In this document: in pieces, positions 8,760-17,349 of the stretch
Layout: the number at the start of each line of letters is the position of its first letter
Numbering within the stretch: position 1 is the stretch's first letter
NCBI RefSeq assembly: GCF_030122805.1
Contig: NZ_CP126080.1
Span: forward strand, 3,849,501-3,913,500
Source of the DNA: Mesobacillus sp. AQ2
GTDB taxonomy: Bacteria > Bacillota > Bacilli > Bacillales > Cytobacillaceae
Direction of reading: 5' to 3'
Length of the DNA stretch: 64,000 nt
Notes under the pieces: model-generated
What the model was told of the DNA's origin: nothing
The model's database searches: none
Seen by the model: the letters and a program-made list of their open reading frames with translations, nothing else
Position numbers and translations under genes: made by a program

Positions 8760-9578
8760 TTAAATTTCTCGAAATTCAGTTTTTAGTAATGAATTTGCCT
8801 TTTGGGTATTGAGTGAAGTGTCCAAAGATATATATGAACTGTCTTCTTTATCAATTTTAAAAGGATTTACGGAGTAGTTGAATCCCAATTGTTTCAAGCG
8901 TCGATTATAGAAGGAATGGTAACTTACTTTCTTCGAAGGTCCTAAATGTATAGTACCTATAAATTTTATAGATATTAACTCAAGTATTGCAGTAGATAGA
9001 TCATCAACGTGTACAAAGGAACGATACAAATTAGTCGCTGCCTTAACACTTTCCTTATTCGCTATTTTCTTAATTATACGGGCGGTTCTTTTTTCAATAT
9101 TTGAAGAACCCCCATAAATAGGGCCAGTACGAATTATCATATGATCTTTATGGTGAGACTTTATGAGGCTTTCTCCTGTATATTTTGCATTAACATAAGC
9201 TGAAAGTGGAGATTCGTTAGGAAGTATTCCAATTCTATCTGTTTCTTTATAATTTCCTATACCTTCCGTAAAAACTGCATCTGTTGAAATAAATATTAGC
9301 TTTGTTTCTTTTCTTATTATTGATAGTAAATTTTGAAGTCCGCTATTGATTAATTCAATTTCGTTTTGACTACTCATAAGGGTCCAAACAATTACATCAG
9401 GAGCGGTTTTAGTTAAAACAGATAATAAAGAAGATTTATCAAAAATGTCTGTTTTTATGATATTTATTTCATTAGATACAGAGCGTGAAGTTCCATAAAC
9501 AGTTATGTTTTTCTTATTTGCTGTAACCATTAAATTCGAGCCTAAGAATCCTTTTCCACCTAAAATAAGTAATTTCAT
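8760..9578 (-). CDS. RmlD-like NAD(P)-dependent sugar-nucleotide reductase / epimerase family
   Basis: 272 residues with an N-terminal Rossmann fold (LLILGGKGFLGSN, residues 3-15) and the short-chain pattern of dTDP-4-dehydrorhamnose reductases: IFISTDAVF, then SPLSAYVNAKYTGE with the Tyr-X3-Lys pair of the active site. It probably reduces a nucleotide sugar or related keto group, but no other dTDP-sugar genes are nearby. The ATG at 9578 follows GAGAGG by 5 bases and gives MKLLILGG, so it is preferred over the start at 9602. Confidence 0.75.
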   Translation of the reverse strand: MKLLILGGKGFLGSNLMVTANKKNITVYGTSRSVSNEINIIKTDIFDKSSLLSVLTKTAPDVIVWTLMSSQNEIELINSGLQNLLSIIRKETKLIFISTDAVFTEGIGNYKETDRIGILPNESPLSAYVNAKYTGESLIKSHHKDHMIIRTGPIYGGSSNIEKRTARIIKKIANKESVKAATNLYRSFVHVDDLSTAILELISIKFIGTIHLGPSKKVSYHSFYNRRLKQLGFNYSVNPFKIDKEDSSYISLDTSLNTQKANSLLKTEFREI

Positions 9579-9636
9579 TTTTCCTCTCACATTCTTTAAC
9601 ATTTTCCCTGCCTTTTAGCTAAATAACGAATTCAAC

Positions 9637-9673
9637 AAAAAGATGCTTTAATCCTTCTTGGATCAAAGCACCC
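9637..9673 (-). terminator. Hairpin terminator repeat, copy 1
   Basis: Read on the minus strand, a 13-bp stem with G-U tolerant differences around a 5-base loop is followed by TTTTT. It stands 39 bases after the DUF2199 remnant. The same sequence family recurs at 14990-15024 and 17297-17330, each time after a minus-strand gene. Confidence 0.7.
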
Positions 9674-9711
9674 TTAATTTCATAACAGGCCATAAGCCCG
9701 GCAATAAAACT

Positions 9712-9999
9712 TTAATGTTGTTCATCTTGTTGGCATAACTCTTCGGCAATTTGTTTAATTCGATCCTTTGATATGCCATTTTTTTGTTTTAAAGCTAATG
9801 GATGTTCAGTCGGCTCTAATTCTATATAAGGAGCTGCACCTGCTGGTCTGGTATGAACAATCGTTTTTAAGTTAATTGTTTCAGGGCAGGGATGTTGATC
9901 ATCCCAAATAAAAGAGCCATTGGCGTCCATTACAGGAAGTTCGATACATCCACGAATAAAGTAATATTCATCGTCTATGATACACAAATCATCATACAA
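9712..9999 (-). pseudogene. DUF2199 protein remnant, N-terminally cut and internally deleted
   Basis: The frame from the TTG at 9999 reads DDLCIIDDEYYFIRGCIELPV, then jumps from SFIW directly to CPETINLKTIV and ends with PYIELEPTEHPLALKQKNGIS. Both halves match the conserved blocks of DUF2199 proteins (about 150-170 residues), but the section normally between FIW and the CPET block (roughly 40 residues) is absent and the N-terminal zinc-ribbon-like part is missing. TAA and TAG stops lie directly upstream in frame, eight codons before the TTG. The remaining frame is intact, so a short protein could still be made. Function of the family is unknown. Confidence 0.65.
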
Positions 10000-10186
10000 T
10001 TCTATCCTATCTTCTTGCGCCTATTAGTGCCAGATAAAGAAGATAACTTATGGTGAATTATATGAGAACATACTCCATTACATAAAAGATTATTTATTTA
10101 TTTATTTAATATTATTCTTTATCGAAAGAGAATTAAGGATGTGACGGCCGGTAAATATAAAAGACCAACAGAACTACAAATTCATC

Positions 10187-11335
10187 TCATGTCCTTTCTA
10201 ATTTTAGTTTCCCTGATGTTTGTATTTTCGAGTTTATTATAATTTTTTCCAAAGATTCTTTAGTTAAGGGTAATGTTCGGCCGTTGTTCGTGATTTTTTT
10301 CCATGATTGCGGGTCTTTTCGGTATATTGTTTCTGTGACTCTGTATATGTCAGTCTCTTTTTCCAATGCTGCAAGATAGGTTTTCTTTATTTGGGAGGAA
10401 ATCTGTTCTTTTGCCAGTTGATTTATTTCAGCTTCTGATAATTCCTGATCAATCTCCGAAAGGGTTCCTTTTGCTTTTATTTCCACTGTAAACGTTAGTG
10501 AACCTTTTTTGATTTTCGGTTTGATTTTTGTCTTTACATTACTAAATACGATAGAAGCGGCCTGCATACCGTCCTTCTTAATAAAAACACTGTTCCTTTC
10601 CCCTTCTTTTATCCAGCTAAGACCCTTTATTTTCTCTCCTGTCAGTCCCCCTTTATACCCGCTCTTGCTATAAATATCTATCCCATTGATTCTGTAAGCC
10701 GGTACTGCTTTATCCTTCTCCACCCAATAATTATCCAAAAGCTCTATTCTTGGAATCGCTGAAGCATGGGCTGGTTCGTTTAATTCTACTATGAATTTTT
10801 GGAATCTTTTGGGCTCTACAAAGGAACTTTGTTCATAACTGGTCCTTGGATCTGAAAGCCTTGTGAACATTGGTGATATCCCAAGCACAGGGAAAGTTCT
10901 CAAGAATTCCTTTATCGGAGAATTTGTGCTGGAAACCCAAATTGTATATCTTGTTTCCCTATACCGGTTGATGACATCCATTGCCGATAATACAATGTTT
11001 TGTTGTTTTAAAGCTTCCTCTGTAAAAATAATGGAAGAGAGGTGTCCCCAAAATATCCTTTGAGGCACATTTTTATAAAAATCAAAAATAGCAGCATCAA
11101 CCGTATTTCCTTTTCCCATTCCGACTGTACCAGGGGAAGTCTGCGTACCTCCCCCACCCTCTCCCCTTCCAAGGCCGCCTATATTAATAAGTTGGGCATA
11201 TACCCGATACTCTTCTTCTTTGTAATCTATACCCAGGGCATGAATATACAAAATTTTATCAATTTCATTGGTATCCCAGCACGCAGAAAGCAAAAGCGGA
11301 ATCATTAAGACGGCAGCCAACTTCTTCTTAAACAT
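10187..11335 (-). CDS. Ger(x)C-family spore germination lipoprotein (gerBAC operon)
   Basis: Lipoprotein subunit of a germinant receptor in the inner spore membrane. Signal peptide with lipobox LLSAC (Cys19), then the family's opening WDTNEIDKILYIHALGID. 382 residues, normal length. Third gene of a minus-strand unit: the ATG at 11335 lies 6 bases after the stop of the GerA-type gene. Such receptors bind amino acids or sugars and trigger ion release; the ligand cannot be read here. Confidence 0.92.
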   Translation of the reverse strand: MFKKKLAAVLMIPLLLSACWDTNEIDKILYIHALGIDYKEEEYRVYAQLINIGGLGRGEGGGGTQTSPGTVGMGKGNTVDAAIFDFYKNVPQRIFWGHLSSIIFTEEALKQQNIVLSAMDVINRYRETRYTIWVSSTNSPIKEFLRTFPVLGISPMFTRLSDPRTSYEQSSFVEPKRFQKFIVELNEPAHASAIPRIELLDNYWVEKDKAVPAYRINGIDIYSKSGYKGGLTGEKIKGLSWIKEGERNSVFIKKDGMQAASIVFSNVKTKIKPKIKKGSLTFTVEIKAKGTLSEIDQELSEAEINQLAKEQISSQIKKTYLAALEKETDIYRVTETIYRKDPQSWKKITNNGRTLPLTKESLEKIIINSKIQTSGKLKLERT

Positions 11336-11341
11336 TGGGTA

Positions 11342-12817
11342 TCACTCCTGTTTAGTAGAATCCTGGGGTTTCAAAAACTGTGGCCTGGTTTTGTTCCACT
11401 TCCAGGGGATTCTGAAGAACGTATTTAATAATGATTTTGGCTCTTCCAGCATGAATGGAGCCAAATAAGGGATTCCAAAGGGACGAAGCTGTGCTGTATA
11501 TATAAGCACGAGGGCAATAGCCAGGAACACTCCCCAAAAACCCAGAGTGCCTGCAAGAAAAAGGACAATGAAACGAAAAACACTTATTGCACCGGTCAAA
11601 GATTGATTGACAAGTGTATAGGTAGCTACCTCCGATGTAGCAATTACAACCAGCATTGCAGGGTTAGTCAATCCAGCTCTGATGGCAGCGTCACCAATAA
11701 TCAATCCCCCGATAACACTCAGGGTCTGACCTATAGCTAGAGGCAGTCTTAAACCTGCTTCTCGAAAAAGAGAAAACAATAACAGCATAATCGTTGCTTC
11801 CACTGCGGAAGGCAGCGGGACACCTTTTCTCGATTCCACCAGTACTGCTAATAGTGTAAAAGGAAGCTGGTCTTGATGGATTGTAATGAGGGCAATCCAT
11901 ATACCAGGTAAAAAAGTCGATATGAAAAGGCCAATAATCCGCATGATCCTTTCAAATGAGTTATATAAAAAATTATATTCATTATCTTCCGCACTTTTAA
12001 AAAGCATGGTTAAATTGCCTGGACCAATGGCGATCGTCGGAATTCCATCAATCAAGACTAAAAATCTTCCCCTCAGCAAACAATCGACAGCAAAATCTGG
12101 TCTTCCGGTATAATCCAAAATCGGAAGCAAATCAATTCCTGAATCTGACAGAAGCTCTTTTAGTTGATTGGAGTTTACAATCCCATCAATTTTGATTTTT
12201 GAAAGACGTTTTTGGATATCGTCTTTTATGTCTTCGTTGATAATATCGTCTACATACAGCAAGGCAACCTTCGTCTGTGTCCGCTCACCAATGATATAGC
12301 TTTTGCATATTAAGCTGTTGGTCCGCAGCCTCTTTCTTATCAGGGCAATGTTGACTCCAATCTCTTCAACGAAACCATCCCTTGCTCCCTTAATGCTGAT
12401 TTCAGTATTTGAATCCTGTGGATTTCTTTTCGGGTGGTCAGAAATATCAACAGTAAAAAACACTCGTTTGTTAATATAAATAAAAATTTCGCCATTGAAG
12501 ACTCTGGGAATCAATTCTTTAAGATCCTTTAAACTATTGGGAGGAATGTCCAGCCGCTCTTTGAAATCATTTAGGTTCATTCTACCGTCGCAGCGCTCCT
12601 CAAGGATCTTTTTAAGCGAAGGAATCAAAATTGTGTCATATTTCCGCTTATCGTAAAGCCCCTGGCAATACAACAGGTTCATGGCACAGCCCCTCTTAAT
12701 TATGATCGTTTGATGGCTGACATCATCGCAGTCCTTGAAAAGGTCCAATACACCGGCAAAATCGAGTTCTTCCAACTCTTTCGAGAGGCCCTCTTGATTA
12801 TCCTTAGTATGCTTCAC
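11342..12817 (-). CDS. GerA-family spore germination receptor subunit A
   Basis: 491 residues: a soluble N-terminal domain (about 1-280, containing RTQTKVALLYVDDI and the GRFLVLIDG segment) followed by five or so membrane helices (from about 290: FLPGIWIALITIHQDQLPF, then REAGLRLPLAIGQTLSVIGG), the standard GerAA/GerKA layout. Its ATGA overlaps the stop of the GerB-type gene by 4 bases. Works with the B and C subunits encoded on either side in the inner membrane of the spore. Confidence 0.92.
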   Translation of the reverse strand: MKHTKDNQEGLSKELEELDFAGVLDLFKDCDDVSHQTIIIKRGCAMNLLYCQGLYDKRKYDTILIPSLKKILEERCDGRMNLNDFKERLDIPPNSLKDLKELIPRVFNGEIFIYINKRVFFTVDISDHPKRNPQDSNTEISIKGARDGFVEEIGVNIALIRKRLRTNSLICKSYIIGERTQTKVALLYVDDIINEDIKDDIQKRLSKIKIDGIVNSNQLKELLSDSGIDLLPILDYTGRPDFAVDCLLRGRFLVLIDGIPTIAIGPGNLTMLFKSAEDNEYNFLYNSFERIMRIIGLFISTFLPGIWIALITIHQDQLPFTLLAVLVESRKGVPLPSAVEATIMLLLFSLFREAGLRLPLAIGQTLSVIGGLIIGDAAIRAGLTNPAMLVVIATSEVATYTLVNQSLTGAISVFRFIVLFLAGTLGFWGVFLAIALVLIYTAQLRPFGIPYLAPFMLEEPKSLLNTFFRIPWKWNKTRPQFLKPQDSTKQE

Positions 12818-13914
12818 AGTGTCTTAGTCCCCCTTTTCTTAGACTTAATCAATACATAAAAGCACAGGGTCAACGTATAGAAAAAAATGAAAAGAGTCGA
12901 GATCGGAAGGAAAAAATTTTTCACAAAAGTCAAAAATGCCAAATCGCTCAAAGGATTCAACAGCACTGAAAAACTCAGGAACAAAGCTATCATAATTTGA
13001 ATGATCACTCTCTTTTTGCCTTTGAAGTTGAATACCTCAGGGATTAAATAAATCGTTAAGGAAATCCGAATAAAGATTCCAACCATCCATTGATATATAG
13101 AGATGAAATCCAAGTGTTCCAGGTATCTTCCCAGGCTTAGCATAGCCCATTGCTCATAGGCAGGGAAACGCTGCTTGGAAGCTTCCTCGGGGCCAAATAT
13201 AGCGATTGACCCCATGAGCGGACCAAGTGTCAGGATAATAAGGACACCACCGGTTCCTAAAAGATATCTGAGATTGAATTTACCTTCTATTTTATGTTGG
13301 AAAAGAAGGATGAGAAATAACTCAAATATACCAGCTCCGGCTGCTAAACTGCCTCTCAAGGCAGGAAGCCAGCCATTTTCAAGGAAGGGGAGCAATAAAC
13401 TGTAATTCTTATGCGGGATATTACCGAAAGCCACCGTAAACCCAAAGATAATGACGGCAGGCAGCAATATGCCATTTATGACCGAAATACTTCTTATCCC
13501 ATTCAAGGCAGGCAACAAACATATGACTGCTAAAGAAAAACTTAAAACGAAACCAGGGGTTCTTGGCAAATAGGTCGTCGCGGCCCATGAGACAGTATCG
13601 ATAAAAGAAACCGTTGAGGCAGCAAGCAAGAATAAAGCAACCAGTGCGCCAAAGAAATAAGCCAGCACCTTGTTTCCTTTTTCCTTGATCCACATAAATA
13701 AATGCTGCTGTTTTGTCTTCCGCTGTATGCAGTACACAATGAAAATCCATCCCATAAATAAAAAACCAATCAAAAGAACAGAAATCCAAGCATCTCTGCC
13801 AGCCTTGTCAAGAATCGCAGGAATTACAATGACATGTGAAACAATCCCAGCAGCCGACATAATCATAAAAAGACCTAAAAAGGCATTAATTTTGTCATCC
13901 GCATTAGAGCTCAT
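12814..13914 (-). CDS. GerB-family germination permease, first gene of the operon
   Basis: 366 residues with ten predicted membrane helices of the APC superfamily (spore germination permease branch), the subunit thought to bind the germinant. The gene comes first (order B-A-C) rather than after gerA as in gerA, gerB and gerK of Bacillus subtilis. GGGTGG lies 6-8 bases before the ATG at 13914. A possible forespore promoter is at 13948-13977. Confidence 0.9.
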   Translation of the reverse strand: MSSNADDKINAFLGLFMIMSAAGIVSHVIVIPAILDKAGRDAWISVLLIGFLFMGWIFIVYCIQRKTKQQHLFMWIKEKGNKVLAYFFGALVALFLLAASTVSFIDTVSWAATTYLPRTPGFVLSFSLAVICLLPALNGIRSISVINGILLPAVIIFGFTVAFGNIPHKNYSLLLPFLENGWLPALRGSLAAGAGIFELFLILLFQHKIEGKFNLRYLLGTGGVLIILTLGPLMGSIAIFGPEEASKQRFPAYEQWAMLSLGRYLEHLDFISIYQWMVGIFIRISLTIYLIPEVFNFKGKKRVIIQIMIALFLSFSVLLNPLSDLAFLTFVKNFFLPISTLFIFFYTLTLCFYVLIKSKKRGTKTL

Positions 13915-13947
13915 AAAAATCCACCCAAATTCCCATATGTTTCATAT

Positions 13948-13977
13948 TAGTATTTGGAAAAAATTAAGAAAGTATGT
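13948..13977 (-). promoter_or_regulatory. Possible sigma-G promoter of gerBAC
   Basis: On the minus strand ACATA is separated by exactly 18 bases from AATACTA, two mismatches from the sigma-G pattern GHATR-N18-CATWHTA. It sits about 35 bases before the gerB start. gerA-type operons are known to be forespore genes; the assignment here is by pattern only. Confidence 0.3.
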
Positions 13978-14242
13978 ATTGGAAAAACGGGGAAATGGCG
14001 AGACGATTATTTAGGTTGAAGAGGAGCGCATAAATTCCAGGTTTGGATTTGAAGTAGAAATAAGAATTTGAGGACATTCACCCCGGAAATCTGCATCCGA
14101 AAATGCTAGGGATATAGTTTATAGGTGTTGAAGTATTTGTTTTAGAAAATGACTCAACTTTTTGGGGGCTTAGGTATGAAGAAACTTATGATTACTGAAG
14201 AATCTTATAAACATTACTGCCACGTTCAATTAGGAATTCAAT

Positions 14243-14975
14243 CAAAACCACCAGTGTGAACTGGTGGTTTGCTCTGCGGCTGAAAGCCTCTCTTACCGGC
14301 CTTGGCCTTAAAGGCCCGCTGAAAGGGTTTCCCTTCTGCACCACATTCACTCACCAATTCTAAAGAATTTCTTTATTTATTCTTATTTTTTTGTCCTGTG
14401 AAAGGATCAAACTCTTCGAACAATGTTAACTGGTCAGCTTGATAGTCTTCCACGAGCTGATTTCGAATGTATTCTTGTATTTGCTTTTTGTTTCTGCCTA
14501 CTGTATCAACATAGAAGCCTCGGCACCAAAATTTCCGGTTTCCATACCGGTATTTTAAATTGGCATGTCGATCGAAAATCATGAGGCTGCTCTTTCCTTT
14601 CAAGTAACCCATGAATTGAGACACACTCAATTTCGGCGGGATACTAACTAACATATGAATGTGGTCCGGACAGGCATTAGCTTCATGGATCACAACACCT
14701 TTTCGTTCACATAAATCTCTGATAATTTGGCCTATACTCTTTTTATATTTTCCATAAATGATTTGTCTTCTGTATTTTGGGGCAAATACTATGTGATACT
14801 TACAATTCCATGTTGTATGTGCTAAACTGTTCATGTCCTTCATAGGGCATACCTCCTTCTACGGTGAGATGAAGTGGTCGGGAAACCAACTTTATCCTAC
14901 CATGAAGTGAGGTTTTTTTATTACTACCACGCTATAAGCTCTCTGGAACCCCCGGCATAGCCAGGGGTTTTCTAA
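14243..14975 (-). mobile_element. IS200/IS605-family insertion sequence (tnpA only)
   Basis: An element of about 0.73 kb around a single Y1 transposase gene. Both ends carry the subterminal hairpins expected of this family: on the upstream side of tnpA AACCCC...GGGGTT (14947-14971), on the downstream side a 10-bp stem AAACCACCAG...CTGGTGGTTT (14248-14274). There is no tnpB. Ends are estimated from the hairpins; no target duplication is expected for this family. Confidence 0.8.
14373..14843 (-). CDS. tnpA: IS200/IS605 transposase TnpA
   Basis: 156-residue single-strand DNA transposase of the HUH/Y1 type. HUH motif HIHML (in CPDHIHMLVSIPPKLSV), the WNCKYHIVFAPKYRR opening, and the catalytic tyrosine region near GRNKKQIQEYIRNQ are all present, so the gene looks intact. 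A good GGAGG lies close upstream of the ATG at 14843. It cuts and joins the element's hairpin ends during replication. Confidence 0.93.
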   Translation of the reverse strand: MKDMNSLAHTTWNCKYHIVFAPKYRRQIIYGKYKKSIGQIIRDLCERKGVVIHEANACPDHIHMLVSIPPKLSVSQFMGYLKGKSSLMIFDRHANLKYRYGNRKFWCRGFYVDTVGRNKKQIQEYIRNQLVEDYQADQLTLFEEFDPFTGQKNKNK

Positions 14976-14989
14976 CACAGTAACAAACA

Positions 14990-15024
14990 AAAAGGTGCAT
15001 TAATCCTCCTGGATCAACGCACCC
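14990..15024 (-). terminator. Hairpin terminator repeat, copy 2
   Basis: Read on the minus strand GGGTGCGTTGATCC, loop AGGA, GGATTAATGCACC, then TTTTTGTTTG: a 13-bp stem plus T-tract just after the small membrane protein gene that ends at 15031. Member of the repeat family also at 9637-9673 and 17297-17330. Confidence 0.8.
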
Positions 15025-15030
15025 GATTGT

Positions 15031-15357
15031 TTAATAGACGTCATGCTTTCTCTCTTTCGAAAAGCTAAATAATGCTATTACCAAACAAATCATACTCAAT
15101 GCCCAAACAGCTCCAGAAATACCTATCTGGAGTGAAATCTCTTCTGAAGCCATCGGATGATTATAGTCAAAGACAATAGCCTTTAATACAAAATATGCTG
15201 CAACAGAAATTAATAGAAAATGCAGCAATGTCCAGATATATCCTGTACTTTTATTTTTATTTTTCATCCAAAGGAACACAGTAACTAAAATTGCAATCCC
15301 CATAACAACAGACACCCCACCAATTAACAAACCCATAACTTCCTGTTCTAACGGCAT
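15031..15357 (-). CDS. Small membrane protein of unknown function
   Basis: 108 residues with three hydrophobic stretches (about 8-28, 40-62 and 78-98) and short charged connectors, so most likely a three-helix membrane protein. It stands alone between the IS200 element and the anti-sigma gene, with a strong terminator directly behind it. No family recognised. Confidence 0.6.
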   Translation of the reverse strand: MPLEQEVMGLLIGGVSVVMGIAILVTVFLWMKNKNKSTGYIWTLLHFLLISVAAYFVLKAIVFDYNHPMASEEISLQIGISGAVWALSMICLVIALFSFSKERKHDVY

Positions 15358-15475
15358 AAAATTACACCTCTACATTAAATTTCTTCTTCAACAGTCATGC
15401 TTCATTAGTATAGTTCGCCAGCTTATTTTGAATATAACATCCTCACCGCAAGGACTTATTCAAACCATGCCCCTA

Positions 15476-16381
15476 CTAATATTCATCTATTGTTGCACCT
15501 ATTACAGAGACTCTAATAATATCCAAATTCAGAAATCTTTCCAATTCCTGAGGTGTCCCACTAATTACAGCTCCACTAATCTTTGTATTTTCACCTGGCA
15601 AGTCAGAGTATGGATATTCTTCTGCAACTCTAAAACCATAGGCGTTATTCCCATTTAGAACTTTTATTGAATCAGAATCTTGCATATCCTCTATTTTATC
15701 CATTTGTTCCTTTGTTTTTGAATTGACCCATAACCAATCAACATTCTTATACCCCAAAATTTCACCTAATTCGCTTAGAGTCATCGGTTTATGAAAGGAA
15801 AGGGCTACCTCAATTAACGTGTTATCATCTAACCCTGTGGCTATCTCTAACTCTTGTGGTAAAAAGCTGTATTCTATTTTGGGATAATAAAAGTCAATGA
15901 TCCGTTCATTATTTAGTTGATTGTACCTGACCACCCTTTTTGCATCTTCATCCATTTGATTTATTTCAGTCATTCCGCTCCCACGATCGATTATTTCTAC
16001 TCTCCCTATTGCAGGATATTTCTTCGTCTTTGTGTCCCAAACGAATTGTCTATTTCCTATTTGTTTATAATAGATAGTTTCACCCTCTGCACTAAAAATA
16101 TTATAACGATACCTCGTACTGCTATTCGTATATCCTGCCCCTTTTACAAGTCCTCCACGAGCAAATCTAACCTGAGGTGAGTTTTCCGCTTGTATTTTTT
16201 TATTTATGAGATACTCTGTCCCTAGATGAATGATGACAATACAAATAATCACTGTAACGATAGAAATGAGTGTGTATAACCCGAATTGTTTCCATCTGGT
16301 TTTTTTTATGGTCCGTTGGAATAAAGAATCGCTTAAAAAATCTAATTCTGAGTTTTGTTTAGAGTTCCTTTCATCGTTCAT
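15476..16381 (-). CDS. Anti-sigma factor with Sigma_reg N and C domains
   Basis: 301-residue single-pass membrane protein. The N-terminal 30 residues are cytoplasmic, one helix follows (about 32-54), and a long extracytoplasmic part ends in a block with TGLDDNTLIEVALSFHKPMT and WLWVNS, typical of the sigma factor regulator C-terminal domain of Firmicutes. Its start overlaps the end of the ECF sigma gene by 11 bases, the usual arrangement for a cognate anti-sigma that holds the sigma factor at the membrane until a signal arrives. The signal is unknown. Confidence 0.8.
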   Translation of the reverse strand: MNDERNSKQNSELDFLSDSLFQRTIKKTRWKQFGLYTLISIVTVIICIVIIHLGTEYLINKKIQAENSPQVRFARGGLVKGAGYTNSSTRYRYNIFSAEGETIYYKQIGNRQFVWDTKTKKYPAIGRVEIIDRGSGMTEINQMDEDAKRVVRYNQLNNERIIDFYYPKIEYSFLPQELEIATGLDDNTLIEVALSFHKPMTLSELGEILGYKNVDWLWVNSKTKEQMDKIEDMQDSDSIKVLNGNNAYGFRVAEEYPYSDLPGENTKISGAVISGTPQELERFLNLDIIRVSVIGATIDEY

Positions 16382-16874
16382 AATGAGCCTCCTTAAAACA
16401 TTTTAATAAACTTTTTCTAGCCCGAAATAAATTCATTTTTACTGAACTTATGCTTATACCTAGCAGTTGAGAAATTTCAGCATATGATAAGTCAGACTCA
16501 TACTTTAACAGAAGCAGTTCTGAATAAAGTGGTTTCAGACTAACAAGTAATCTACTAAATTCCTCTGCACGCTCTTTGGCCAGGATAATAAATTCTGGGA
16601 GTTCTTCGACTTGGTGCCCAACTCTATCTTCTTCAAAATTCAATATGTATTTTTTGTTTTTTCTGCATTGGTCATAAAAATAATTCAATGCGACTCGGAT
16701 TAACCAACTTCGCACTTTATTTGAACGAATAGAATCAGCATATGTAAGGTATTTGAATGCTGTTTCCTGTACTGCGTCTTGAGCATCCAGGTGTGGCACA
16801 CCTTTTTTTACAAGGTATTGAAAAACAATATTAAGTTCTCTGTTTAGGACTTCATTATTTAATGGTTCTTCCAT
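16371..16874 (-). CDS. ECF RNA polymerase sigma factor
   Basis: 167 residues with sigma region 2 (LDAQDAVQETAFKYLTYADSI and SWLIRVALNYFYDQCRKNK) and region 4 (LLLLKYESDLSYAEISQLLGISISSVKMNLFRARK as successive helices), no region 3, as in ECF factors. The ATG at 16874 has GGAGGAGGGAGA directly upstream; a longer in-frame start at 16925 would lie inside the promoter and is rejected. Followed by its anti-sigma gene with an 11-base overlap. An ECF-type promoter at 16896-16924 suggests it transcribes its own operon. Confidence 0.9.
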   Translation of the reverse strand: MEEPLNNEVLNRELNIVFQYLVKKGVPHLDAQDAVQETAFKYLTYADSIRSNKVRSWLIRVALNYFYDQCRKNKKYILNFEEDRVGHQVEELPEFIILAKERAEEFSRLLVSLKPLYSELLLLKYESDLSYAEISQLLGISISSVKMNLFRARKSLLKCFKEAHYER

Positions 16875-16895
16875 TCTCCCTCCTCCTATGTTTAT

Positions 16896-16924
16896 ACGAC
16901 GTTTAAATGTAAAAAAAGTTATCA
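16896..16924 (-). promoter_or_regulatory. ECF-type autoregulatory promoter
   Basis: On the minus strand TGATAAC (-35) with a T-rich run, 16 bases, then CGTC (-10), overlapping CGTATA. This matches Bacillus ECF promoters (AAC, 16 bases, CGTC/CGTA). The predicted start of transcription lies just before the ribosome binding site of the sigma gene. Confidence 0.7.
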
Positions 16925-16949
16925 AAGTTTAGGCAAAAATATTCTGTTA

Positions 16950-17296
16950 AAGAAAAACTGCAATTCTGTCAGAAAAATTGCAAGTATTTAAAGCCCACTA
17001 AGGTATCCAGATAAGCCCAATTACTTGAAGAAGTAGTAGTGTTCCATAACGAAATTTAAAGGTCCACTCTCATTTCTAATAAGAAAAAAGAAAAACCACC
17101 TGTGGTGGCATCTTGTTTCCTCAGCTATTGCAGTTTATTTGTATAGATATAGAACAGGGATAACAAACAAAATTAAAGTGTAAATTAACACTTCTGCATC
17201 CTCAAATCCATAACAAACATAAAAACCAATAGCATGTCACAGTATTATTTTCTTCTTGTGTTCCTGCCCCATATGTTCATTAAGAAATCCAATAAT
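16950..17296. other. Gene-free stretch
   Basis: About 350 bases upstream of the sigma promoter hold no supported gene. One short palindrome (CCACCTGTGGTGG near 17097-17109) could be part of a weak hairpin; nothing else stands out. Confidence 0.5.
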
Positions 17297-17330
17297 AAAG
17301 GTGTTTTATCCTTCATGGATCAACGCGACC
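17297..17330 (-). terminator. Hairpin terminator repeat, copy 3
   Basis: Third and most diverged copy of the repeat found at 9637 and 14990; on the minus strand GGTCGCGTTGATCC...GGATAAAACACC followed by TTTATT. It follows the lipoprotein gene that ends at 17350. Confidence 0.6.
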
Positions 17331-17349
17331 GTTAATGCAATAACAAATT

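Noticed and set aside
14373..14975. IS605-type element with tnpB or associated RNA
   Set aside because: No tnpB-like frame flanks tnpA; the element is complete as an IS200 type.
16875..16925. Longer start of the ECF sigma gene at 16925
   Set aside because: It would begin in the -35 box of the gene's own promoter; the ATG at 16874 has a strong ribosome binding site.
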